A DNA stretch of 64,000 nt from Mastigamoeba balamuthi (Eukaryota > Evosea > Mastigamoebida > Mastigamoebidae), in contig CACRSC010000002.1 in the NCBI GenBank assembly GCA_902651635.1, positions 523,655-587,654 on the forward strand, in the 5' to 3' direction. The notes under the pieces are model-generated. The model ran no database searches and was not told where the DNA came from. It saw only the letters and a list, made by a program, of their open reading frames with translations. Positions 1 through 9,969 of the stretch are shown here, piece by piece; position 1 is the stretch's first letter; every line of letters starts with the position of its first letter. The position numbers and the translations under genes are program-made.

Positions 1-702
1 GGCACGCACGGCCGCCCGTGGCTCTCGCAGCCCGGCAACGTCTACATGACCGCCGCGGTGCCCCTCTCGCCCCTGCCGCAGCCCACGGCCCTCCTGCTGC
101 CCCTCGTGGTCTCGGTGGCCGTGCACGGCGCGCTGGCGCTGCACGTGCCCGCCGAGCGCCGCGGGGAGCTGCGCGTCAAGTGGCCCAACGACGTGCTGGC
201 CCACCAGCGCAAGCTCGTCGGCGTGCTCATCGAGTCGCACGCGGGGTACGCGCTCGTCGGCATCGGGGTCAACGTCAGCCACGCCCCCGAGGTGGCCGAC
301 GGCGGCAGGCCCGCGGGGTGCCTGCGCGAGCTCGGCAGCACGAGCGCAGCCCCCGAGGTCGCCCGCTCGGTCTTCGAGCAGCTCAGGGGGGCCATCGCCA
401 GACTGACGCAGCGCACGGCCATCATCAGCGAGTGGTCGAGGTGCGCCAGGGTGAGGGGGTGGGTGGGTGGGTGGGATGGGTGCTCCAGGGTGAGGGGGTG
501 GGTGGGATGGGATGGGGCGGGGGCTGCACAGCGCTGGGCTGACGGTGGGCCGTCAAGGCTGGTCGACTGGGAGCAGCCCGTGTGCACGAGGAGCAGGCCG
601 CAGGAGATGCTCGTGGCCACGGGCATCAGCGACTTCGGAGAGCTCCTCGTCACGAGGCCCGACGGCACCACGGACCGCCTCTCGTGCGAGTACATATGGT
701 AG
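1..702 (+). CDS. Biotin-protein ligase (holocarboxylase synthetase), 3' part
   Basis: The enzyme activates biotin with ATP and attaches it to a lysine of biotin-dependent carboxylases. The frame is open from base 1, so the 5' end lies outside the window. Residues at the left edge read GTHGRPWLSQPGNVYM, the end of the GRGxxGRxW biotinyl-AMP-binding loop. KWPNDVL follows at about 178-198, and GIGVNV at about 262-279 is the usual glycine-rich strand. The short C-terminal domain follows. An intron at 441-557 (GTGCGC...AAG) fits the alignment. It is 117 nt, a multiple of three, stop-free, and built from two imperfect copies of a G-rich unit. After splicing, 194 residues remain here. The stop is TAG at 700-702. 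The family match is secure; the intron is inferred. Confidence 0.9.
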   Translation, partial: GTHGRPWLSQPGNVYMTAAVPLSPLPQPTALLLPLVVSVAVHGALALHVPAERRGELRVKWPNDVLAHQRKLVGVLIESHAGYALVGIGVNVSHAPEVADGGRPAGCLRELGSTSAAPEVARSVFEQLRGAIARLTQRTAIISEWSRCARVRGWVGGWDGCSRVRGWVGWDGAGAAQRWADGGPSRLVDWEQPVCTRSRPQEMLVATGISDFGELLVTRPDGTTDRLSCEYIW

Positions 703-912
703 AGCCAAGATCGCACCCCGAGCACCTCTGTTGACGTCGACGAGTCCCGCCGCCTGCAAGTTCTTTGCCCGCGTTAACAAACCAAATCGCAATATTCAAA
801 ATCAGGCTATTTTCCATAAGTCTTGTTATCCGCGAACCCCACTGCTGCGGTGCTCGTGGTGCGTGCTGTTCGGTTGGCGACACCAGCGGAGAATCGGGGA
901 GTTCTCGCGGAA

Positions 913-3013
913 ATGGCCTACGAGCCGCACCGCATCGGCACCGGCGGCCTGCAGGAGTTCGGCTTCGTGCTGACCGAGGACGCGCAGCGCCTGCAGGGCA
1001 CCCCGCTCGCGCAGTGGGCGGCCCCCCCGGAGAGCCTGCGCTCCGGCGGCGGCAGCAGGGACAGCCAGCGCAACGAGTTCTGGGACGAGAGCGTGCCGGT
1101 GTTCCGCAGGCACGCCATGCGGCTCTCGTCCAAGGCCTCTGCAAGCGAGAACGAGTGGCAGGCCGTCTACTCGTGCTTCTGCTCCGGTGCGTCTCCGAGT
1201 GCCCCCTCTGTTTCCCCTGCCCGCTGTTCCCTCTCACTCGCTGCCGCTGACCCCGCCGTCTCCTGGTACACGCGCGCGTGCAGATGTGCTCGAGATGGCA
1301 CAGCAGCAGCAGGCACAGCAGATCCAGCCCCAGCAGCACGCGTGTGCGCAGCAGCAGCCGCCCACAAGCCCGCAGGCGATGCTGCACAGGCCGACGCCCC
1401 ACAAGCTGTCCGGAGAACTGTTTGTGCGGCGCAGCCACACGCCGGTGCAGCAGCAGTGGCCGCTGCAGCCGACGCTGCACGCGCAGCAGGCGCCCATACC
1501 GCACGTGCTGCTGCCCCGCTCGCTGCGGGCTGCCGTGCACGAGCTGGTGCAGACCAAGACGCTGAGCAGCCCGGACCTCGTGTTCGGCGTCCTGCTCAAC
1601 AACGGCGGGCCCTCGTCGAGGAGCGCCTCGCCTGCGCTGCAGACACAGCACGGATGCCACCACGCGCCCAACGCGGGCTCCAGGCCGCGCTACTGGAGCA
1701 AGGCCGTGCTTGCCGAGGGCTTCGGGTCGCCGTGGGCGTGCGCTGAGTTCAGGCCCGCGGCGCCGCTCGAAGACCCCGAGTCGACGTACGAGTTCGCGAG
1801 GAACCAGGCGGCGCTGTACGCAGCGCTGATACTGTGGATCCAGGGGCTGCAGTGCGTGCCGTCGCTCGCAGTGGTGGGCAGGAGCGTGCTGCCGCTCGTC
1901 GTGGTCTCGAACCCCTCGGCGCAGCGCAAGTGCACGGTCGTGTCGCTCGGGTGGCTCGACGTGATCGACGAGACGGAGCAGTTCGTCTCGTGGCTCGTCC
2001 GCTTCGCCGAGTACGGCAGCAAGCTCGTCGCGTGCGGCGTTTTGGTGGTCCTCGAGGAGCCCACGAGGGCCGGGAGCTGCGCCCCGAACGCCGAGGTGCC
2101 CGACGAGTGCCCGTTCTGCCAGGCAGGGCACGGAGTCTCCGCGTACTACACGTACACGTGGCGCTGCCCCCCTAAGATCCTCGGCGAGAACAGCAAGATC
2201 GTACTCGACGCCGTGCCCCCGGACGGCAGGAGCGTGTGCGTCAAGGTCATGCCCCTCAAGCTCGAGCACTACGGCGAGTGCGAGATCGAGATCCTGCTCA
2301 AACTGCGCGACTGCCAGTACGTCGTGCAGCTCATCGACTACTTCCTCGACCCCCTGTGTCAGATATGGTCCGTTGCGGTCGTTGGTTGTTGGGAAAACCC
2401 AGCGATTGTTGGCTCGTTTCTCATGTGACTCGGGGTTGTGGGACTTTGTAGTATCGTGACGCCCCTGCTGGAGCCGCTGGACCCGCCTGTTTCAGAGGTG
2501 ATTGTCTACTTCAAGCAGCTGATGGTCGCTCTGACGCACCTCGAACGGCTGCAAATCGTTCACCACGACATTACGAGAAACAACGTCATGAAGATCCCTG
2601 GTCGCCAGGTGCAGCACACTCGGCCGCGAGCGCGCACTCACGAGCCTGCCCTCGTTTCCTTGCTCAGGAAGTGTGCCTGATCGACTTCGACGTTGCCGGG
2701 TTTGTCGGAAGGCACGCGTGCAGCAACCTGCCGAACACCACGCTGTACTACGGGTGTGAGTCTGTTGGGGAGTCGCACCCTTGCCCTGTACGATAGATCC
2801 CCCTCTCCACATTCGTGCCCTGACTTGGCTGCCCAGAGCTTCGAGGGGGACGTGTGGGCCTCCGCGAGAGTTGCCCTTCGGTGGATCTTTGGGCGTGTTC
2901 CCGAGTCCGTCAGTGAGGCCACGCTCAAGGACCTGGACCCGCGCCTCTCCAAGGCGCTGCTCCTCGCCCTCAAAGGGGCCAGGGCCAACGCCGTTCTCGC
3001 AGTTCTGGGGTGA
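913..3013 (+). CDS. Divergent protein kinase with Gln-rich N-terminal part
   Basis: Five exons (913-1186, 1284-2367, 2452-2608, 2668-2753, 2839-3013) give about 591 residues. The N-terminal half holds a Gln-rich stretch and a region I do not recognise, with a CPFC pair. The C-terminal part is a shortened kinase fold. VCVKVM carries the putative ATP-binding lysine, HHDITRNNV is the catalytic loop (HxD...N), IDFDVAG replaces DFG, and FEGDVWASARVALRWI matches the DxW helix F. K, D, N and the metal-binding D are all present, so it may be active despite DFD for DFG. The outline resembles the kinase domains of fungal and oomycete expansions, but I cannot name a family. ATG 913 is the first that opens a long frame; an in-frame upstream codon at 823 is possible. 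It converges on the cornichon gene. Confidence 0.7.
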
Positions 3014-3305
3014 CCACGACGAGGAGCCGTGTACATAAGTTCGTTTACCTGATTCAGTGAGGACCATTTTGTTTCACAAACGCGGTTAAACAAACATACA
3101 CACTGTTTTTCACGTGCCACTTGCCCGCTGTTGGCCGTCTCTAAGGGACACAACGACAGAATTGCGGATGAAGTGTACTCAGAATGTGTATTTCGTTTCC
3201 GAAAGCGAGCGGACAGCCACAGCGCGCTCGCGACAGGGCGCGCTCGGCCAAACGATGTGCGAAGTTGGGGAGATGGGGGACATCGCTGCGCTGGCCGACG
3301 GCCCT

Positions 3306-4059
3306 CTAGTTGACATAGTCCTGGACGAGGTAGAAGACCATTCGGTAGAGGTAGAAGAAGAAGCTCAGCATGAAGAAGACGAGCTTGACCAGCGCCACCG
3401 TCTTGTGGTACGTCAGCTCCGAGAACACCTGCGTGGCGTCCACCTTGTGCGTCTTCTTGGCCAGGCTGCGCGCGTGGTGACTGTCAGCTGCCACTTCCCC
3501 ATTGTCCGACGCATTGCGCCCGCCGGCATGCGAGGAGAAGAGGGAGGAGAGAGGGAGGAGAGAGGGAGGGCGGCGCACCAGTACGAGTACCAGCCGGCCA
3601 GAGGGATGTTGACGAGCACCTCGGGGATGAAGCCGCCGAGGACAAAGAGCGCCAGCATCACGAAGAACACGCCGTACTCGGGCAGGACCAGCCTGCAGAG
3701 AGCGCGCCCATGCCGCCCACACATAACGCAGTGCACGCGAAAGATAAGCCCAGCAGAAGGGTAAGCCGGTCAGCGACTACGCTAAATACGGCTGGGACGC
3801 CCAGCCAGCCCCCCGAGGAGGAGCCCACGACGAACGGGTTCAGACGGCGCGTCAGGTCGATGGGGTTCAGGTAGTCGCCCTCGAGGTCGCTGAACGAGAT
3901 GAGCTACGTGGCAGGGAGACGGTGTGTTGAGACCCGCGGGGGGGGGGCAAACGCGGTGGAACGGGAGGGGGCGAGGGCGCAACGCACGACGAAGACGGAG
4001 ATGAACAGCAGCGCCGTCAGCAGCAGCAGCGAGAGGATCCAGATCGCGATCGCAAACAT
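3306..4059 (-). CDS. Cornichon/Erv14 ER cargo receptor
   Basis: Cornichon proteins are small ER membrane cargo receptors that load transmembrane clients into COPII vesicles. Four exons on the minus strand (4059-3988, 3903-3836, 3692-3579, 3465-3306) give 137 residues, the usual family length. The protein starts MFAIAIWILSLLLLTALLF, a membrane helix. The signature EGDYLNPIDLTRRLN follows, then LVLPEYG across the exon 2/3 junction. Two further hydrophobic segments end in FFFYLYRMVFYLVQDYVN. The exon 2 donor is GTTCGT, chosen because it alone restores NPLVLPEYG. The start lies across a 595-base divergent spacer from CYRI. Confidence 0.92.
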
Positions 4060-4654
4060 TTCTGCGGGTGGAGGGGAACAGTGGGTGCTCACGGGAGGGC
4101 TCTGCCACACAACACAACGCGCGAGGTGGTGGGGTTGTGGTGCTTTTTTTGAATCTCGCCCAGATGAAAAAATCTTGAAATATCTGCATTGACCCATGGA
4201 ACTATCCACTCCTGTTCCCCCGTCGCGTGGGAGAGCGCTGCTGAGTGGCGCGAGTATGGCCCGGGGCTGATGCTTGTGTTCGGGTGCCTTGATTTGTCTC
4301 GGTGCACTGGATGGCGATGCTGCTTACTGAAACACCGAATCTCTCGAATTCGGGATAACTGAGTGAGCCGATTTCGCCGGGGCGGGCGAGTGCGGGCCGC
4401 GTGGCCCTCGAAGGAGCGCCCTTGCAGCGGGGCGAGATCGCGTTGGGAGGGACGAATATCACGCGTCGAGATTCCAGTGGGATTCAGTGAAGGAGCCAAA
4501 CACTTTTCGAAAAAAGGGGCCGAAAAAAGCTCACCCTGCGCAAAAAGAAAACCCCGCCCCAAACGCCGCGGCGCAGCGCGCAGAGCACAGAGACCAAGCA
4601 GCAGGAAGGGCGCGGCAAGGCCATCGAGCACCGCATCCACCGTACGAGCGCGCA
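4060..4654. promoter_or_regulatory. Divergent spacer between cornichon and CYRI
   Basis: This 595-base gap separates two head-to-head genes and must hold both promoters. It contains T- and A-rich patches (about 4145-4155, 4510-4550) in GC-rich DNA. I see no TATA box or other named element. Confidence 0.4.
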
Positions 4655-6243
4655 ATGGGTCAGATCTTCGGCAAGAAGAGCGAGCCCCCGGCCTTCATCG
4701 ACCTCGAGAGTAACCGACACCTTCCCCCACACATCAACCCCCCACAGACCCCACCGCCGCGTGCGCCACCGGGTTCTCACCGCGGGCCTGCTGCGTCCCC
4801 TCCCCTCGCGCTGCGCGCGGGCGTCGGTGCGGGTCGCGCGTGCCGCGGGCTGTGTTTTTCCGCCCTCGGGCTCTGTTGTGTGCGCCCGCCCGTGTTTAGA
4901 TGCACAGCCAACGCCTGAGGAGATGGAGGTGTTCTCGCAGCTGCGCGAGATCATGCAGCCCACTGCCGCGCTGCTCCAGAAGCTGACGAGCTACACGGGA
5001 CACGACGAGTACATCCGAAACGTGCGCCCCACGGGCCAGCGCGCCCTCCCCCGAGGATGCCGGCGCCCTGCGCGGGCTTGTGCGCGGGGTGGGAGGCGGG
5101 AGATGCAGTCGGAGCAGCGTTGGGGTTTATTAACCCCGCGGCGAAATATACTAATGAAAACGCATCGGTGCGTGCGGCGCGCAGGCCATCACAAAGCCCT
5201 CGCCCGAGACGGAGTCTGCCGCTTGGCAGGTGATCGTGCCCGCGGTCGACCAGCTGCTGGAGTTCTACGAGTTCTCGCTGCAGCTGGGTGAGCGCGGGGA
5301 ATAAAACACAACTGACCGCTCACCTACCGGACTGACCGGCGGCGCCTGCGCAACAAAACACAGAGCAGAGAATACCGAGCCTGCTGGGCGCGCTCTGCAA
5401 CGGCGACGTGGCGCGGCAGAACCTGCTGGCGCACACGGCGCTGGCGAAGCAGCTGTGCGAGATCTTCAACTTTGTGCTGCTGTTCGACGACGCCAAGATG
5501 GTCAACCCGGGCATACAGAACGACTTCAGCTACTACAGGCGCGCGCTCAACAGGATGAAGATGGAGAAGAAGGCCGCCGAGGTGCGCGTCCGCGACGACC
5601 TCGCCAACCGCATGTCGCTCTTCTTCGCGTACCCCACGCCCATGATGAAGCTGCTCGCCGACACCACCATCAAGTTCCTCAGCACCGCCGCCACGAGCTC
5701 CGTCACGCAGGACAAGGTCGCCTCGCTCCTCGCAAACCTCGCCAACATCTGCCGCGAGATGATGACCGGCCGCCGGTTCGTCCCCGCTTCTTCCCTTCCT
5801 CTTTGGGGGGTGGTGACGAGGGGGCCAGCCACTCCCGTCCTGGGTGGCCGCTAACCCGTCGGCGGTGGCGGCAATGTGTGGTTCTTGTTTTTTTTCTTTT
5901 TTTGGACTCGCAGCTTCGACAACCCAGACACGTCCATGCTGTGCCTGCGCGCCATGACGGGCTCGATCATCCTCTACGACCACGTCGCCGAGACGGGCGC
6001 CTTCTGCAAGAAGTCTCCCATCCGCGTACGCCGGCCAACGCCAAGCCAACCGAGCCAGTCGGCGCCTTCCCGAGCGATCTCACGTGCGCCGCTGCCTCAA
6101 TTGAACAGATCAGGGAGTGCATCACGGAGCTGCGCGGGTACACCAACACGCCGACGACGGTGCTCATCAACGCGCTGCGCTTCACGACGGTGCACCTCAA
6201 CGACGTGGACACGCCGGCATCGGTCAAGCAGCTCCTTGTCTAG
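4655..6243 (+). CDS. CYRI (FAM49) Rac1-binding regulator of SCAR/WAVE
   Basis: CYRI proteins bind active Rac1 and restrain the SCAR/WAVE complex at the plasma membrane, tuning actin protrusions. Six exons (4655-4709, 4900-5021, 5185-5287, 5364-5775, 5914-6025, 6109-6243) give 312 residues, against about 324 in vertebrates. The protein begins MGQIFGKK, so Gly2 is a likely N-myristoylation site. Family landmarks in order are ENAQPTPEE, LLEFYEFSLQL, PSLLGALCNG, NPGIQNDFSYYRRAL, LANRMSLFFAYPTPM, AMTGSIILYDHV and NALRFTTVHLND. All junctions use GT-AG. Stop TAG at 6241-6243. The match runs the full length. Confidence 0.95.
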
Positions 6244-7302
6244 CTCACGGCGCAGAGGCAGAACTCTATCGCTCCCTTCGTTCTCTTCCCCCCATCCCCT
6301 TGTTCCAAAAATTCATCCCGCCGCCAACGAGGGCATTCCGCCGGCCGGCCGAGGTCGCCTCGCGTTCACCCCCTCCGGCCCAGAAGACCTCTTGCTTGCG
6401 GGATCGCCTCCCCACAGCCATACTCACCCGCACGCACCGAAAATAAGAACCCAATTCGAGAACTTAAAGGTCAGCTTATACGCACACGATGATTCGTGTT
6501 TGTGCAGGGACAGGTAGGCAGTTCCGTACGGGCCTTCTTGCTAATTATCGGCTGTATACTCGTTCTGACATGCGACCAATTTTCCGTCGGTAGGGGCCGA
6601 TTGAGATCCGAGGTCATCACTCTCTTTCACAGATGACAGGGCATCACCCACCCCATCCAGGTTCCAGGATATTTTGGCCGCATTCCCTGGTGGGATGACG
6701 TGCCATTGCAGTGGGTGTAACAGTGTATACACCAGCCAGGGTTTGTCGATTAGCAGACTGGTTCAAACCACTGTGTCCAGTCTCGCCCCTGAGACGAAGA
6801 TGCTGAATGGGACTTGAACGGAATTTAAGGAACAGAAGTGAGATGACTTCCTTTCTGTGCCACAACCATGTGTCGACCGTGCTGCTGGGTTCATCTCCTG
6901 TGTACCAATGGGGGGGGTAAAGGTGTAGCTCGGAAAGGAAAGGTGCTGTTTGAAAATGAAGTTGCAAAAATGAAACTTCGGGGTTGGGGGTACAGTGCAG
7001 TGAGGTGTGAGAATATGCTCTGCGAAGTCGACTACCTGCCCAGCCGGGTGCGCAACAATCATTGGTTGCGCTTGTGGAATCGGTGCCTGGCAGGTGGGTT
7101 TCCTTGTGCGGGAACGACAGGTGGGGGGAAGTGTCGGCGTTCCGAGAAATTACTACATAACGGCTCTGTTTCCAACCGTCCCTGCGGGCATTAACTGCTC
7201 TCCCAAAGCGCACGACACGAGGGTCCCAAAATATGCGTCATCAGAGTACACTCAAGTGTGAATCGTACTGGACATCCACCACGGGCAGGACATCGCGCTC
7301 GC
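6244..7302. other. Spacer without a recognisable gene
   Basis: About 1.06 kb between CYRI and the next gene. Short open frames on both strands show no family motif and no consistent splice pattern. Composition is less GC-rich than the flanking coding DNA. I see no tRNA or clear repeat here. Confidence 0.5.
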
Positions 7303-7834
7303 ATGCCAACTCGAATGCAGATTACCTTCTTCTCTGTCACTCCCCGTGATATGGTCACCGGCTGCCCCGCCACCGGTCACGTGTTCGTTCAAGAGCGCTT
7401 GTCGCTTGCCACCGTTGAGCAGGCGAAGCAGTCCCGTGCGTCTGTAACCGCCCGGCGCACTGCATCTTATACAAGTTTCACCCCGAATTCGTGCAGAGGC
7501 GGTGTGCGTGTTCATCAGGGACGACTGCACGGAGCCGGTCCTCAAGATGCTCAACAAGCTCGGCGTGCACCTGCTGCTGCTGCGCAGCGGGTTCTGCGAG
7601 ATCGACAAGAGCGCTGCGGAGGCCCTGGGCATCGCCGTGGTGCATGTGCAGGACCTCACGCTCGAGGGCATTGCGGACCACGCAGCCCGTTTCCTGGCCA
7701 AGAAGGTCGCAGGCCCGAGCCGTGATCGCGCCAACGAAGTTCCCCCCAGCTCACCGACATCGAGGCGCACCAAATCGCAGCTCCATCTCATCGATGGAAG
7801 GGATCTGAGCGCCAGTGCGGATCTTGAATTTTAG
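7303..7834 (+). CDS. Truncated D-lactate-dehydrogenase-like gene (N-terminal domain only)
   Basis: Two exons (7303-7435 and 7497-7834; donor GTGCGT) encode about 156 residues. The start MQITFFSVTPRD matches the first strand of D-lactate dehydrogenase (D-2-hydroxyacid dehydrogenase family). The second exon gives AVCVFIRDDCTEPVL, LGVHLLLLRSGF and ALGIAVVHVQD, then a counterpart of the AVAEHA helix. The central NAD-binding domain with GxGxxG and the catalytic Arg/Glu/His are absent, so it cannot be a normal dehydrogenase. It is a gene remnant, a stand-alone fold, or the front of the next gene: a phase-compatible donor near 7722 (GTGATC) could join it to the MoCo sulfurase frame just before 7878. 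Homology is fairly sure; gene status is not. Confidence 0.6.
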
Positions 7835-7877
7835 TGTGCGGCAAACTGACTTGGCGCATTCAGGGAAGAAATCGTTT

Positions 7878-9779
7878 ATGGCGACCCACTCAGGTGAGTA
7901 TGGATATGGCGGCCTGATCGACAGTCTCCGGGCGAAGGAGTTCCCTCACCTCCAAGGCATGCTTGCCACAAGCTCTCCTTGGTTATTCATGCAGGGCTGC
8001 TGACTGAAACTGCAACTTCACTTCATTTTTGTGGATTGTTCAAGATGACACACAGAGCCAGCCCATTTGGGATAATTCACGGCCGTTTAGCGCGGATGGA
8101 TTTATCAGTACTGACTGATTTTCGCAGAGAACGTGTACCTCGACTACACGGGGTCCGGCCTGTTCCAGCGCTCCCAGCTGCTCGACGCCACCGAAGAGAT
8201 CCTTCAGAACCTCCACGGAAACTCCCGTGCTTCGCCCTCGCCTCCTTCCTTCTCTTCGCACATGTGGATCTGACAGACCGGAACTCACAGACAGCGGAAG
8301 CCCTGTGTCCAAGAGGACAGACGTCGAGCTCGCCCTCGCCCGCGAAACGATCCTGAGGTTCTTCTCGGCCAGCAGCGACGAGTACGAGGTCGTCTTCACC
8401 AGCGGGGCCACCGCGGCGCTCAAGATCGTGGGCGAGTCGTTCCCGTGGTCTGCCCGGAGCGTGTTCGCGTACACCGAGGTCAACCACACCTCTGTCCTGG
8501 GCATCCGCAAGTTCTGCGCCTCGAGCGGCGGCACCTTCCGCGGCCTCACCCCGGACACCATCGAGAGGGCCCTCAGCGTGGAGCCAAGCGGCGGCAGCCC
8601 CCAGCACGGGTGCAGAGACGAGGAGGCGCCGAGCCACCTGTTCGCGTTCCCCGGGGAGAACAATTTCGACGGGGAGATGTACCCCCTGCGCTGGGTCGAG
8701 GCCGCCAACGAGGGCAGGCTGGGCGGGCTGTGGCCGGACAGGCGCGGCAAGTGGTACACCTTGCTCGATGCAGCCGCCTTCGCGACGACCAACAGGCTGG
8801 ACCTCTCCAAGATCCACCCACACTTTGTTGACCTCTCCTTCTACAAGGCACCCCTCGCCATAGCGCTCCACCCTCGTTTTCCCTAGCACTAATGAGCTCG
8901 CATTGCAGCTGTTCGGGTACCCCACTGGGTCCGGCGTGCTGCTGATCCGCAGGGACGCCGGCAAGGTGCTGAGGAGGCCTTACTTTGGTGGGGGCACCAT
9001 CAAGTGCGTGACGGCGGCAGAGGGTATCCAGCTCGACACGCCCGCGGAGTCCCTGCACGAGACCCTCGAGTACGGGACGCAGTCCTTCCTGTCCATCGTC
9101 GCCCTCAAGCACGGCTTCAAGCGGCTCGAGGCGCTGGGCATCGACAACATCACTCGGCACGTGCACTGCCTGACGGCCCACCTGGCCGAGCGGCTGTCGT
9201 CGCTGAAGCACTCGAACGGGCGGAAAATGGTGGTGGTCCACGGCCAGCACGCGCTCAAGGACCCCGCTCGCCAGGGCCCCATCGTGGCGCTGAGCATCGT
9301 GGATCCAACGGGGGCGTACGTAGGGTACTCGTCCCCCAGCCACCTGATGTATGCCAAGGGCTTCGCAATCCGGGTGAGTGGCCAACCCACTGCTGCGATT
9401 ATTCGGGCCTGTTCGCTGACGGCGTCGCGCTGCACCAGTGCGGGTCGATGTGCAACCCCGGAGCGACACAGCGGCTCTTCGGAATCGGGAACGAGATGAT
9501 CAAGGCACTTTCGGCGACGAACAAGACGTGCAGCGACGACTGGGACCTGTACAACGGCGTTCCCCTGGGGATCATCCGGGTGTCGATCGGGTACCCCACC
9601 ACGTTCGAGGACGTCGAGGTGCGAGCACTCCGTTGTGCATCTCAATTGAAGTAAATCCAACAATCCCGCTTGTTCAGGCTCTGGTCGACTTCATCGCATC
9701 GACCTTCAAGGACAAATCGAGAGACGATGTGAAGCAGCTTCGAGCGGCTCTTCCTGTTGCTGGGCAATGCAAGCATTGA
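7878..9779 (+). CDS. Molybdenum cofactor sulfurase, NifS-like (aminotransferase V) domain
   Basis: MoCo sulfurase takes sulfur from cysteine using PLP and passes it to molybdenum cofactor for the xanthine/aldehyde oxidase family. Six exons (7878-7956, 8128-8226, 8291-8847, 8909-9373, 9439-9618, 9678-9779) give 493 residues. Seen are YGYGGLIDSLRAKEFPHL, NVYLDYTGSGL, VFTSGATAALKIVGE, the PLP lysine in SFYKLFGYPTGSG, and CGSMCNPGA holding the persulfide cysteine. The protein stops after the NifS-like part; the MOSC domain found in full-length animal and plant enzymes is missing. Two introns (from 7957 and from 8848) start with GC, not GT: AAG|GCATGC and AAG|GCACCC. No GT donor restores the frame at either place. 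Confidence 0.88.
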
Positions 9780-9969
9780 GTTTTCACCTTCAGGGGCGCA
9801 TAAGCAGTGCGGATGGCCGGGAGTTCACCAAATCACCCTCTGCTGCCCATGCAACTATGTGGCATTACATCCCCTCCAGAACACTTCAATATGTTAACAG
9901 CGACCGTGCGTTACTGACCAAACTGGCGTCATATTTCATACACGTGTGGGTGTTGCGCGTCAGTGTGTG

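Noticed and set aside
650-2269. 539-codon open frame on the minus strand
   Set aside because: Antisense shadow of the ligase end and the kinase gene; Arg-rich, with no family motif.
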